Both the position numbers and the translations under genes were made by a program. A DNA stretch of 64,000 bases. It comes from Diaminobutyricimonas sp. LJ205. Lineage in GTDB: Bacteria; Actinomycetota; Actinomycetes; Actinomycetales; Microbacteriaceae. This document shows, in pieces, positions 16,985 through 25,030 of the stretch. Under the pieces are notes generated by a model. That model was not told the origin of the DNA. It made no database searches and was given only the letters and a program-made list of their open reading frames with translations. Where the stretch lies: the NCBI RefSeq assembly GCF_009755725.1, contig NZ_CP046619.1:868001-932000 (forward strand). Reading direction: 5' to 3'. Position 1 is the stretch's first letter, and every line of letters begins with the position of its first letter.

Positions 16985-18750
16985 CTGACACCACCTACCG
17001 CCGACTGGTCGGCCAGTTCAGGTCCGTGCGTTTCGAGAACCAGCTCCTGCCAGTCGATGCCTTTCTCCTCTGCCAACCAGAGCCGGTCCCGAAACTCATC
17101 GCCGGGCACCTCCGCCACGACTAGGCCGTCCGTCAGCACGATGACCGTGTCGGCAAGGGCAAGCTCGCGCGGATCGTGCGAAGCCAGCAGAACCGTGCCT
17201 CGGTGCCTGCTCAGCATCTGCAGTAGCCGGTCGCGCCCCTTCTCGTCGAGACCGTGGGTCGGCTCATCGAGCAGCAGGATCGGGGGAGAGCCCATGATTG
17301 CGCGGCCGAGGGCGATTCGTTGGCGCTGACTGAGTGACAGGTTGCGGCCGCCTTCTGTGACCCAGGTTTCCAGTCCGTGCGGCAGGTCGTCGAGCAGATC
17401 GTCCACCCCTGTGACGGCAAGCACCCGCTGCAGTTCATCGTCCGAGACATCCGGCATCGCATAGGTGAGATTCCGGCGCACCGTGCCACGGGTCAGCGGC
17501 AGGTCAGGGCCGACCGCTCCGATCCAGCGGGCGATGGACCGCAGGGTGGTGTACTCGAGCGGTTGGCCGTCGATGACGATGGAGCCCTGATTCGGATCGA
17601 TGGTGCGGGCCACCAGACCGAGCAGCGTCGATTTGCCTGCCCCGCCGGGTCCGGTGATCGCGACGAACTGTCCACCGGGGATAGTGAAGCTGACATCCGA
17701 CAGAGCGCCTTCGACGCTCACGTGGTCGAACTCGATCGTTCCCTTTCGCACTCTCAGCGGTACGTCGATCGGGTTATCGAGTTCGCGGCTGGAACTCTGC
17801 AGGAACTCGAGAATCTTCTGCTGCGATACCTGTGCGCGATGCCAGTAGTCGTGGGCGAGACCCAGGCGGCGAATCGGGCCCGCCAACTGACGCACGACGA
17901 TCGCGAACGCCACCACGGTGCCGACCGTCGTGCCGCCGCGACGTACCTCGAACAGTCCGCTGATCAGCACCGCGGCGACGGCCAGCATGGTGGACGCCGT
18001 CGCGATCCCGCGCAGGTATCCGCGAAGCCGCGCGACGCGAATGAGGGCCCGGGTGAGGGTGTCGTTCTGGCGCGAGAGGCGGGCGTACTCGCCGCGGGTG
18101 CGGCCGGAGATCTGGATGATCGAGAGCGTGTTCATCTGTTCGTCCAGGTTGCTCATCACGAGCGAGCGGCGTCGTCGCATGGTGCGGGTTGCGCGGCGCA
18201 TGGCGTGTCCGGCGGCGAGCGATGCGGCAGCGCCTGCCAACAGCACGCCCACGATGGCGAGCGTCATCCACAGGTTCAGGATGCCGAGTCCGATTGTTGC
18301 CCCGCCCAGTGCGATGGCAGCGACGAATCCGCCCAGCACACCGCGGCTCACCCACATCCGGGTCATCGACAGGTCGCCGAGGAACCGCAGCAGCACTCCG
18401 CCTCGGGCGCGGCCCTGGAATTGTCGGGCCGACATGCCCTGCAGGTGCTCGTACATGCGCATGCGGAGGTCCTGGACGATGCGGTAGCCGATCCGTTCGG
18501 TGATCGAGAACTCGATCGCGTGCAGCCAGCCGTTGAAGAGAGCGAGTACCGCCAGTGCGATCACCTGGAGGATCGCGGTTCGCCAGACCACGTCGGCAGC
18601 GGCACCGACGGCCCCCGGTACGAGGGCGTCGATGATCGCCCGGATGAGCAGGACGTAGCCGATCAGGACGCCGACCTGCAGTATCGCGATGGACAGAACG
18701 AGGGTGACCTGGCCGCCGGTGATTCGCCAGAGGCCGCTGGACTGTTTCAT
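16981..18750 (-). CDS. ABC transporter, fused permease/ATPase (exporter type)
   Basis: 589 residues: a six-helix type I exporter membrane domain (residues ~15-310), then a nucleotide-binding domain with Walker A FVAITGPGGAGKSTLLGLVA, signature LSLSQRQRIALGRAI (LSLSQ in place of LSGGQ), Walker B ILLLDEPTHGLDE and the H-loop His in VLLASHDPR. It is a half-transporter, so presumably a homodimer. It overlaps the P-loop gene upstream and the CapA gene downstream by one to four bases, which implies it exports the product of this operon. The LSLSQ signature is atypical. The substrate is unknown. Confidence 0.93.
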   Translation of the reverse strand: MKQSSGLWRITGGQVTLVLSIAILQVGVLIGYVLLIRAIIDALVPGAVGAAADVVWRTAILQVIALAVLALFNGWLHAIEFSITERIGYRIVQDLRMRMYEHLQGMSARQFQGRARGGVLLRFLGDLSMTRMWVSRGVLGGFVAAIALGGATIGLGILNLWMTLAIVGVLLAGAAASLAAGHAMRRATRTMRRRRSLVMSNLDEQMNTLSIIQISGRTRGEYARLSRQNDTLTRALIRVARLRGYLRGIATASTMLAVAAVLISGLFEVRRGGTTVGTVVAFAIVVRQLAGPIRRLGLAHDYWHRAQVSQQKILEFLQSSSRELDNPIDVPLRVRKGTIEFDHVSVEGALSDVSFTIPGGQFVAITGPGGAGKSTLLGLVARTIDPNQGSIVIDGQPLEYTTLRSIARWIGAVGPDLPLTRGTVRRNLTYAMPDVSDDELQRVLAVTGVDDLLDDLPHGLETWVTEGGRNLSLSQRQRIALGRAIMGSPPILLLDEPTHGLDEKGRDRLLQMLSRHRGTVLLASHDPRELALADTVIVLTDGLVVAEVPGDEFRDRLWLAEEKGIDWQELVLETHGPELADQSAVGGVR

Positions 18751-19964
18751 CAGTGTGTCCCTACGGTCGCCCGGGCGGCACCGGTCAGTTGTACGGCGTA
18801 GCGCTTGCGGCTGGGGAGGCCGGATGTCTCCTTCCGGCGTCTTTCGTCGGCGGTGATCTCGTCCGTGTTGATCTGATGCGCGTCGATCTCGTCAGCGCGG
18901 AGCCTGGCGTAGGGGACGCCGAGCAGTGGTGCGCTGATGTGCACGTCACGCAACTGATCAGACTCAAGCACCGGCAGCATCGTTGCTCTTTCGGCTTCGC
19001 GCGCGGACAGCGGCGAGCGGGTGAGCAGCCCGGAGACCCCCAGCACGTCGTAGCCGAGTTGCTGCAGGTGGGTGACTCCCGCCGTTGCGCCCATGGCATC
19101 CGGAGCGGCAAAGATGATGCCGTCGATGAGCTCGTGAAACGTGCTGCAGTCCAGGAGCCGGGAGGTCTCATCCTGGTAGATGCCGTCGGCGATCTCGATC
19201 AGATTGATCAGGCTGCCAGCCTCGGTGAGGTGGTCGACGAGCTCACGTAACTTGTGTTCCAGCAGGCCCAGCGGTTGCCGATACGTGGAGGAGAACCCCA
19301 CATCCGTGAAGTCGAGCATGGTGTGCGCACCCGCGTCGATCATGCACCAGAAGTCGTTGCCAGATCCGGTGCCGGTTGCTTTGGCAGCGCCGGTGCGGAT
19401 GCCGGCGCGACTCAGCCCGTTCACGAGGTAGCGCACCGTGGTGGTCTTGCCCGAGCTCATCGCCGTCCCGAGCACCGCGACGGTGGGTGGACGTCCCCGG
19501 TCGGGCAGCACCGGTTGAAGTGCGAAATCCATCAGGTTCAGCGGGCGACCCCCGTCGTCCCCGATCAGGCCGATCGGCACGATCTGTGTCGCGGCGTGTA
19601 CGGACTGGTTGCGGCTGAGTACCTGGGATGCGATTCCGCCTGAGGCGACGAACTGGGTGCGCCCGAGGGAGGTGGGCACGCGGCTCTCGAACTGGTCGGT
19701 CGCATACCGGTCGCCGTAGGCGACGATGATCTCGTCGTCGAGGTTCAGCAGTGCTCGTCGGCCGTTCGGACTTTCGATATGACGGTGGTGGCCGAGCCGT
19801 GTCACACGGGCGAGCACCAGATCACCGGAGCGGGGTCGGATGGCCCCGGAGACGATTGTTCGCATCGCGGACTCTGGCACTCGTCGGGTGGTGAAAGCCG
19901 ACTTGGCGAGGTCGCGTCGATCGGCGCTTAACTTTTGGACCCAGACTCGGGTTCGAGTACGCAT
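18750..19964 (-). CDS. P-loop NTPase of uncertain family (DUF1611- or CapB-like features)
   Basis: 404 residues. The N-terminal ~150 look like a beta-rich domain (SGDLVLARVTRLGHHRHIES). From about residue 158 comes a P-loop VAVLGTAMSSGKTTTVRYLV, followed by GIRTGAAKATGTGSGND and DFTDVGFSSTYRQPLGLLEH. The P-loop plus K-x-TGT resembles both DUF1611 enzymes and the nucleotide site of CapB/PgsB amide ligases, but the match is weak by eye and I do not assign a reaction. It is the first gene of the operon; the ATG follows AAGGA. The CapA neighbour favours a role in making or loading an exported polymer or peptide. Confidence 0.75.
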   Translation of the reverse strand: MRTRTRVWVQKLSADRRDLAKSAFTTRRVPESAMRTIVSGAIRPRSGDLVLARVTRLGHHRHIESPNGRRALLNLDDEIIVAYGDRYATDQFESRVPTSLGRTQFVASGGIASQVLSRNQSVHAATQIVPIGLIGDDGGRPLNLMDFALQPVLPDRGRPPTVAVLGTAMSSGKTTTVRYLVNGLSRAGIRTGAAKATGTGSGNDFWCMIDAGAHTMLDFTDVGFSSTYRQPLGLLEHKLRELVDHLTEAGSLINLIEIADGIYQDETSRLLDCSTFHELIDGIIFAAPDAMGATAGVTHLQQLGYDVLGVSGLLTRSPLSAREAERATMLPVLESDQLRDVHISAPLLGVPYARLRADEIDAHQINTDEITADERRRKETSGLPSRKRYAVQLTGAARATVGTH

Positions 19965-20116
19965 GCGGGAATCCTTACCGGCCCGCCGGACGGGTATCGG
20001 GTTGTCTGCGGGTCAGACATGCGGCGAAGCGGGGCTCCTAGGTTAAGAGTGCGGAAAGCGATTCGCAATGCTCCGGCAAGAAGGCGGACTTATGGTTGCT
20101 CGTGAGTCGGTGAGTC

Positions 20117-20608
20117 TTATTCGGCGAGCCTTTCTCCTGCTGGGTCGAGCACCCACCACACCTCGTTGACACCCTGTCCGTTGGTGTCGCCGGCGGCGGT
20201 GTCACCTGCGTAGTAGTAGAGCGGCCAGCCATTCAGGGTGAGCTGAGTGGAGCCATCGGTGGCGGTGATTGTGCCGACTTCGCCGGTCACGCCTTCGACC
20301 TCAGGGTCGTCACCTTCGGCGGTCACTGGGGGCCAGTTGGTCAGGCACATGCCCTCGCAGGTGCTGGTGCCGGAGTCTTGAGTGTCCTGGTCGAACATGT
20401 AGACGGTCATGCCCTCGGCGTCCACGACGATCTCACCGTATTCGTCGGATTCGGCGGTCATCAGCACCGCCTCGCTCGACTCGGGCGAGGCCTCTGAGGT
20501 GCCCTCGTCGGCGGGAGGTTGTGTCGTGTCGTCGGTAGTACCTGTGCAGCCGGTGAGCAAGATGGCGATGGCTGTGGCTGTCAGTCCGGTTGCGATTCGC
20601 AGCTTCAT
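20117..20608 (-). CDS. Secreted lipoprotein with COG4315-type repeats
   Basis: 163 residues: a signal peptide with lipobox LLTGC (Cys about 19), a Thr/Glu/Ser-rich linker, then a domain with GMTVYMFDQDTQDSGTSTCE, MCLTNWPPVTA and LTLNGWPLYYYAGDTAAGD, the signature of the 'secreted repeat of unknown function' family. It ends in WWVLDPAG. A strong GAGGAG site precedes the ATG. Homologues are often encoded beside ECF sigma/anti-sigma pairs, as here, so the 21.2-22.4 kb pair may regulate it. Function unknown; it is extracytoplasmic. Confidence 0.9.
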   Translation of the reverse strand: MKLRIATGLTATAIAILLTGCTGTTDDTTQPPADEGTSEASPESSEAVLMTAESDEYGEIVVDAEGMTVYMFDQDTQDSGTSTCEGMCLTNWPPVTAEGDDPEVEGVTGEVGTITATDGSTQLTLNGWPLYYYAGDTAAGDTNGQGVNEVWWVLDPAGERLAE

Positions 20609-20627
20609 GGGAACTCTCCTCGTTGAG

Positions 20628-20745
20628 ATCTGGTCGTTCTGGTCGTTCTCGTGTTCGGGATGTTCGGGTCGTTCGGGTCGTTCTGGTCGTCCCGGTCGTT
20701 CTCGGGTGGTTGTTCTCGTGTTCGGGTTGTTCTGGTCGTTCAGTT
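20628..20745. repeat. CGTTCTGGT-type short tandem repeats upstream of the lipoprotein gene
   Basis: A run of about a dozen imperfect 9-base units (GTTCTGGTC, GTTCGGGTC, GTTCTCGTG) lies directly upstream of the lipoprotein ribosome-binding site, in the region where its promoter would be expected. No ORF is supported here. Confidence 0.6.
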
Positions 20746-20867
20746 TCGATGTGACCGGGAACGCGGCCACCTTTGAACAACGACGCCCGCCGTCGGATGG
20801 TTCACGCCAGACGGAATTTGCACAACATCGCCATACCGTCCGCGCAAGAGCCCACCGTGCAACAGCA

Positions 20868-21175
20868 CCCAAGCCGCAGCCACCCTGTCTTCGAGCGGCA
20901 GCCACCCTGTCTCCAAGCCGCAGCTAGTCCCGTCTCCAGGCAGCAGCGGCTCCGTCTCCAGCAGCAGCGAGCTCAGTCTCCAGGCAGCAGCGAACTCCCC
21001 AAGCCGCCGCTAGCCCCGTCTCCAGGCCGCAGCGACCCCTCTCTCCAAGCCGCAGCCAGGCGTGTCTCCAATCCGCAGCCAGGTTGTCTCCAATCCGCAA
21101 CCAGGCCTCCCTCCAAGCTGCGGCCCTGTGTCCAAGCCGCAGCACAGTGTCCAAGTCGCAACCCTCTTCAAGGTG
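20868..21175. repeat. Degenerate tandem repeat array (GTCTCCAAGCCGCAGC core)
   Basis: About eleven imperfect copies of a 24-33 base unit with the core GTCTCCAAGCCGCAGC fill the space between the lipoprotein and the anti-sigma gene. The 20609-21202 interval (594 bases) holds this array and the shorter repeats upstream of the lipoprotein. Reading frames through it are repetitive and change frame between copies, so I treat it as non-coding. Confidence 0.65.
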
Positions 21176-21202
21176 AGCAGTGCACGATTGCGCTGCAGCT
21201 GA

Positions 21203-21904
21203 TCAGTCCTCGGGGACTCCGCGCATCAGGGTCCGGTCACTGTCGACTGGTCGGATCTCGACGGCAGCAATGTCATCGAGATCGATTGCGGTGCCCGCTT
21301 CGAGTCGGGCGGTTTCTCCGGGTGATGCTCGCCAGCTCGAAACCTCGCTCAGCTTGCCGTTGTCGTCGGTGATGTACAGCGCATACGGCCAACCTTGCTC
21401 CGGGGCATCCGCAGCCTCGCCCTCATAAGTGCAGCTCAGGTCGATCCGTGTTCCCCACCCGACCGGCGTGAGAGTCACCGTGGCGCTGATCGGTGCCTCG
21501 GTCAGCGACTCCAGGGCGAACGACTGAGCGTCGGCGGGTCGCCCTAGGGTGAGCGGCACGATGATGGTGGCCAGCAGGATCAGTGCGGCGACGGAGGCTG
21601 CGGTCGCAGCAGTCCAGACCCAGATCCGTCGCGTACGGCGGACCTTTTGCTGCTGTCGAATCCTGTCGACCATGTCGGTCGGTGGGCTGAGGGTCGCGGC
21701 ATCCGGGTCCTCGAGCAGTGCATTCGCCCGGTCGCCGGACAGCCGGGCGAGGAGCCCTGGCATCGGAGTGAGTTCGGCGACGGCTCGGCGGCATTCGGTG
21801 CAGGTGGCGAGGTGTTCCTCGTACTCGCTGCGTTCGGACGGCGACAGGGCGCCCAGCACGTACGCCGAATCCCACTGTGCGAACCGGGCATGATCGGTGG
21901 TCAT
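21203..21904 (-). CDS. Anti-sigma factor, zf-HC2/RskA type
   Basis: 233 residues. The N-terminal cytosolic domain has the zinc-binding anti-sigma motif His-x3-Cys-x2-Cys in EEHLATCTECRRAVAELTP. A single membrane helix lies near residues 100-125 (AATAASVAALILLATIIV), and the C-terminal domain is extracytoplasmic and beta-rich. This is the RskA arrangement: it holds the sigma factor until an external signal triggers cleavage. The ATG overlaps the sigma stop codon by four bases, so the two are translationally coupled. Confidence 0.93.
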   Translation of the reverse strand: MTTDHARFAQWDSAYVLGALSPSERSEYEEHLATCTECRRAVAELTPMPGLLARLSGDRANALLEDPDAATLSPPTDMVDRIRQQQKVRRTRRIWVWTAATAASVAALILLATIIVPLTLGRPADAQSFALESLTEAPISATVTLTPVGWGTRIDLSCTYEGEAADAPEQGWPYALYITDDNGKLSEVSSWRASPGETARLEAGTAIDLDDIAAVEIRPVDSDRTLMRGVPED

Positions 21905-22407
21905 CGGGTCACCCCCTTTTCCTGCAGGGCGAGCCGCAGGGTGCGCAGTCCGTAGTGCAGACGCGACTTCACGGTGCCCTGGGGGATGCCGAGCCGGTCG
22001 GCGACTTCGGCGATGCTGCAGCCGCCGTAGTAGGCGTGCACGATCACCGCGCGGTGCTCGAGGTCGAGGGTGGCAAGGGCCTCCTCGACGAGCAGGCTTT
22101 CGAAGAGGGCGTCGGTGCTGTCCTCACGGATCCGCTCCGGGGTTTCGGCCACGCCGATCTCATGGCGACGGCGGGCGCTGCGGGCGTTGTCGATCACCAG
22201 GTTGTGGGCGACGGTAAGCAGCCATGAACGGGTGAGGGCAGGCTGATCGTTGGTGATCTGGGGGCTTCGCCAGGCACGCAGCAGGGTCTCTTGCACGATG
22301 TCATCCGCCTCGGTCGGGCTGCCGGTCAGGTGGACGACGAAGCGCCAGACCGACGGTCCGTGAGCGTCGTACAGCTCGACCAGTCGAGACTCGTCGTCTG
22401 GCGGCAT
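21901..22407 (-). CDS. ECF sigma factor (SigK/RpoE-like)
   Basis: 168 residues. Region 2 has VWRFVVHLTGSPTEADDIVQ and ETLLRAWRSP; region 4 has HRAVIVHAYYGGCSIAEVAD and LGIPQGTVKSRLHYGLRTLR. The length is normal for ECF sigma factors without extra domains. A strong GGAGGTGAGGG site precedes the ATG. Partner: the overlapping anti-sigma gene. Probable targets are its own operon and the nearby lipoprotein. The upstream 445 bases contain the 45-bp repeat array and the divergent DUF2231 gene start. Confidence 0.95.
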   Translation of the reverse strand: MPPDDESRLVELYDAHGPSVWRFVVHLTGSPTEADDIVQETLLRAWRSPQITNDQPALTRSWLLTVAHNLVIDNARSARRRHEIGVAETPERIREDSTDALFESLLVEEALATLDLEHRAVIVHAYYGGCSIAEVADRLGIPQGTVKSRLHYGLRTLRLALQEKGVTR

Positions 22408-22517
22408 CCCTCACCTCCTACCCTTTACAACGAGGTATCGGTGCGTTTGGTTCATCGGGTCCGGTTGGGACGGGGACGGCTGACCGCGTGTCGGCGGGCG
22501 AGGCGTCGGTGGCTCGG

Positions 22518-22750
22518 GCTTCGATCGGTGGGGTGTCGGTGGGCGGGGCGTGGGTGGCCTGGGCTTCGATCGGTGGGGTGTCGGTGGGCGGGGCGTGGGT
22601 GGCCTGGGCTTCGATCGGTGGGGTGTCGGTGGGCGGGGCGTGGGTGGCCTGGGCTTCGATCGGTGGGCGGGGCGTGGGTGGCCTGGGCTTCGATCGGTGG
22701 GGTGTCGGTGGGCGGGGCGTGGGCGGCCTGGGCTTCGATCGGTGGCGGTC
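22518..22750. repeat. 45-bp tandem repeat array
   Basis: Copies start at 22518, 22563, 22608, 22653, 22687 and 22732. The unit begins GCTTCGATCGGTGGGGTGTC and is 45 bases, except the fourth copy, which lacks 11 bases (34 long). The copies are nearly identical. The 22408-22852 interval holds this array, between the divergent sigma and DUF2231 genes; there is no spacer pattern as in CRISPR. The 11-base loss breaks the frame, so an ORF through all copies is not maintained. Confidence 0.85.
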
Positions 22751-22852
22751 GGAGCGCGGGTCCTCGCCGGCAGATCGTCGGTCGGCAGGTCGTCGTCGGC
22801 GAGGCGTCGGTCGGCCGATGAACCGTTTGTGGCTTGGCGTCGTCTTATCGGT

Positions 22853-23344
22853 ATGGATGTCTCCGCGATAGTTCCGACCACGTTCCAGATCGGCGGATTG
22901 CCGTTGCATCCGCTGATCGTGCACGCCGTCGTGGTGCTCACGCCGCTCACGGTACTCGCCCTGCTGCTCGGGACGTTCTGGCCCGCCGCCCGACGTCGTC
23001 TGGGGATCGTGACTCCGCTGGCAGCGCTGCTGGTGCTCGTGATGGTGCCGATCACCGTCTTGGCCGGTCGTGAACTCAAGGAAATCGTCGGTCCGCTCCC
23101 CGCCGTCCTGCGGCACGAATCATTTGGCAACATGCTGCTGCCCTGGGTAGTCGCACTGTTTGTAGTTTCAGCAGGGCAGTGGGCTTGGTACCGGTGGGGT
23201 GAGCGGAGACGCGCACGTCCCGCACAACTGGTGCCGATTCTAATCGGGATCGCGGCGGTCGTCGTTGGAGTCGGCACTCTTGTCATCATCGTCCTGATCG
23301 GGGACTCAGGTGCGCGGGCAGTGTGGGGACCGGTGGTGGGCTAG
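22853..23344 (+). CDS. DUF2231-family membrane protein
   Basis: 163 residues with four membrane helices. The family hallmark is at the start: FQIGGLPLHPLIVHAVVVLT, where a conserved His (HPLIVH) lies in the first helix and may bind a haem or metal. Later helices include LGIVTPLAALLVLVMVPITV and VPILIGIAAVVVGVGTLVII. The ATG at 22853 was chosen because the frame stays open upstream only through the tandem repeat. Function unknown; DUF2231 proteins are proposed redox-associated membrane proteins. A strong terminator follows. Confidence 0.87.
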   Translation: MDVSAIVPTTFQIGGLPLHPLIVHAVVVLTPLTVLALLLGTFWPAARRRLGIVTPLAALLVLVMVPITVLAGRELKEIVGPLPAVLRHESFGNMLLPWVVALFVVSAGQWAWYRWGERRRARPAQLVPILIGIAAVVVGVGTLVIIVLIGDSGARAVWGPVVG

Positions 23345-23414
23345 GGGCATGCGGAGCGGTTACTGCGGAACGTTTACTGCGGATCGTTCACTGCGGAACA
23401 TGTTCCGCGGGACG

Positions 23415-23470
23415 ACGAAGGCGCCGACATCCGTGCTCCATTCGGAGCGGATGGCGGCGCCTTCGTTTTA
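23415..23470. terminator. Intrinsic terminator, 19-bp stem
   Basis: Arms 23415-23433 and 23448-23466 pair over 19 bp with one mismatch around a 14-base loop, and the right arm runs into TTTTA. It lies 70 bases after the DUF2231 stop and 30 bases before the convergent alcohol dehydrogenase stop, so it probably serves both. Just upstream (23361-23398) there are three copies of an ACTGCGGA-CGTT unit. Confidence 0.88.
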
Positions 23471-23500
23471 CGCGACCGGTCGGCCAGTGGCCGATGTGGT

Positions 23501-24460
23501 TCAGGCCTCGTCGTACATCGCGATGAAGCGGCCGACGACTCCGCCCTTGCGGAGCTTGTCGATGGCGCCGGGGATCTCCTCGTGCGTGATGTGGTTGATC
23601 GGCGGGTTCAGGTCGCCGGACTTCATCAGTGCGTAGAGGCCCTCGAGGTCCTCCTTGGTGCCCGACTTGGAGCCCTTGATCGTGAGCTGCTTGATGATCA
23701 GCGGGTAGGTGTTGATGTTCGACTCGAGGCGGCCCATGCCGACCTGCACCAGAGTGCCGAACTCGGCCAGAGTCTCGATCGCCGCGGCGGTGGTGGTGCC
23801 GAAGCCTGCGTAGTCGACGATCAGGTCGAGGTTCTTGTCCTTGAAGGCGTCGATCGAGTCGGCGACTCCAGCCAGGCCGATCTCGTCGGCGAGCTTCTGG
23901 GTCTCGGGGTTCACCTCGGCGCCATAGACCTCAGCACCCCTGAGTACTGCAACGCGAGCGCCGATGTAGCCGAGACCGCCGAGGCCGATGACGCCGACCT
24001 TCATGCCAGCCTTGGCTCCGCCGACGGCGACCATTGCGTGGTACGCGGTGAGTCCGGCATCGGTTGCCATTGCGCCGAGGTCGAACGGGACCTCGTCGGG
24101 CAGCTTCACCAGGTTGTCAGCGGTCGCGACAAGCTTGGGGGCGAAGCCGCCGTCCCATTTGCCGTAACCGAGAGCGTCGCCGTCGCTCATCAGTGGTGCG
24201 AGTCCGACGCGGTCGCCGACCTTCCAGTCGTCCATGCCTTCGCCGACCTCGGTGATGATGCCAGCGGTTTCGTGACCCATGGTGCGGGGGAGGACCGGGA
24301 ACAGGGCCATCCAGCCCGGGTCATCGATTGCGCTGACGTCGGAGTGGCAGACTCCGGAAGCCCGCGCTGCGACGACTACCTGGCCGGGGCCCGCGTGTGG
24401 TTCCGCGACCTCGTTGAACTCCAGCGGCTTGTCGGTGCCGGTGAACTGCCATGCCTTCAT
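23501..24460 (-). CDS. Zinc-dependent alcohol dehydrogenase lacking the structural zinc site
   Basis: 319 residues. Catalytic zinc ligands: Cys in ASGVCHSDVSAID, His-Glu in MGHETAGII, and Asp in MATDAGLTAYHAM where most enzymes have Cys. The four-cysteine structural zinc loop is absent, replaced by a shorter GLAPLMSDGDALGYGKWDGG. The NAD(P) site is VGVIGLGGLGYIGARVAVLR. This matches secondary-alcohol dehydrogenases that use a Cys/His/Asp zinc site. It oxidises alcohols or reduces ketones/aldehydes with NAD(P)H. The upstream ATG context has AAAAAAGGAG and a short palindrome. Confidence 0.92.
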   Translation of the reverse strand: MKAWQFTGTDKPLEFNEVAEPHAGPGQVVVAARASGVCHSDVSAIDDPGWMALFPVLPRTMGHETAGIITEVGEGMDDWKVGDRVGLAPLMSDGDALGYGKWDGGFAPKLVATADNLVKLPDEVPFDLGAMATDAGLTAYHAMVAVGGAKAGMKVGVIGLGGLGYIGARVAVLRGAEVYGAEVNPETQKLADEIGLAGVADSIDAFKDKNLDLIVDYAGFGTTTAAAIETLAEFGTLVQVGMGRLESNINTYPLIIKQLTIKGSKSGTKEDLEGLYALMKSGDLNPPINHITHEEIPGAIDKLRKGGVVGRFIAMYDEA

Positions 24461-24477
24461 GATGTAACTCCTTTTTT

Positions 24478-24491
24478 CATACTTATGTATG
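24478..24491. promoter_or_regulatory. Palindrome upstream of the alcohol dehydrogenase gene
   Basis: CATAC-N4-GTATG lies 17 bases upstream of the start codon, next to the ribosome-binding site. A repressor bound here would block translation-proximal transcription. The regulator is not known. Confidence 0.3.
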
Positions 24492-24816
24492 CATTTCCTA
24501 GAGTAACGCGGGCGGCTGATGAATCCTTCCCGGCTGGGTGTCCGCTGGGAGCAGAGGCGCAGTGCCGCGTGGGTGGGCGGGCGCGCCCACCTGAATAGTC
24601 AGCGGGAGGCGGCCAAGTCCGTCCAGCGGGAACCCGCGGATCGGCGGGGACAAACCGAGCCGCTGTTCGGAATCCTCGACCGGCGGCTGGGGTTCGGCAA
24701 GGGGAATGGGTTGCAGGCCTCCGGCTGGGTCCGGATGCCCTCGGCTGTTGCCCGGAGTCAAGTGGCTCCGGTGGTCGCTTGTGTACCTTGGGCAGGTGTT
24801 CGAGTGGTTTCGACGG

Positions 24817-25030
24817 TTGCCCGAGCGGCTCCTGCTGTTGGTCGAGTGCCTTGGGTGGGTGCTCGTGTGGCTTCGGCCGTTGCTCGAGTGGTTTTCCGCG
24901 GTTGCCCGAGCGGCTCCTGCTGTTAATCGAGTGCCTTGGGTGGGTGCTCGTGTGGCTTCGGCCGTTGCTCGAGTGGTTTTCCGCGGTTGCCCGAGCGGCT
25001 CCTACTGTTGGTCGAGTGCCTTCGGCGGGT
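24817..25030. repeat. 85-bp tandem repeat at the 3' end of the HNH gene
   Basis: Units start at 24817, 24902 and 24987 (third copy partial). Copies one and two differ at only two bases. The unit begins TTGCCCGAGCGGCTCCTGCT. Because 85 is not a multiple of three, each copy shifts the frame of the minus-strand HNH gene; its stop codon lies in the third unit. Together with related GCTCGAGTGG repeats out to about 25260 it fills most of the 24461-25001 interval. Confidence 0.85.

Noticed and set aside
15647-17329. A long plus-strand open frame of about 560 codons opposite the esterase/CapA genes
   Set aside because: It is antisense to two well-supported families and shows no motif; in high-GC DNA the opposite strand often stays open. 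The same applies to other long antisense frames, such as 32727-34388 (minus) and 43820-45466 (minus).
15857-19964. Naming the CapA operon as poly-gamma-glutamate capsule synthesis (capBCA)
   Set aside because: CapC is absent and the P-loop protein is not a clear CapB; only CapA is supported.
22518-22750. CRISPR array at the 45-bp repeats
   Set aside because: Copies are head-to-tail with no unique spacers, and there are no cas genes nearby.
22550-22852. N-terminal extension of the DUF2231 protein through the tandem repeat
   Set aside because: The DUF2231 signature begins right after the ATG at 22853, and the extension would be only repeat-encoded Gly/Trp/Arg sequence.
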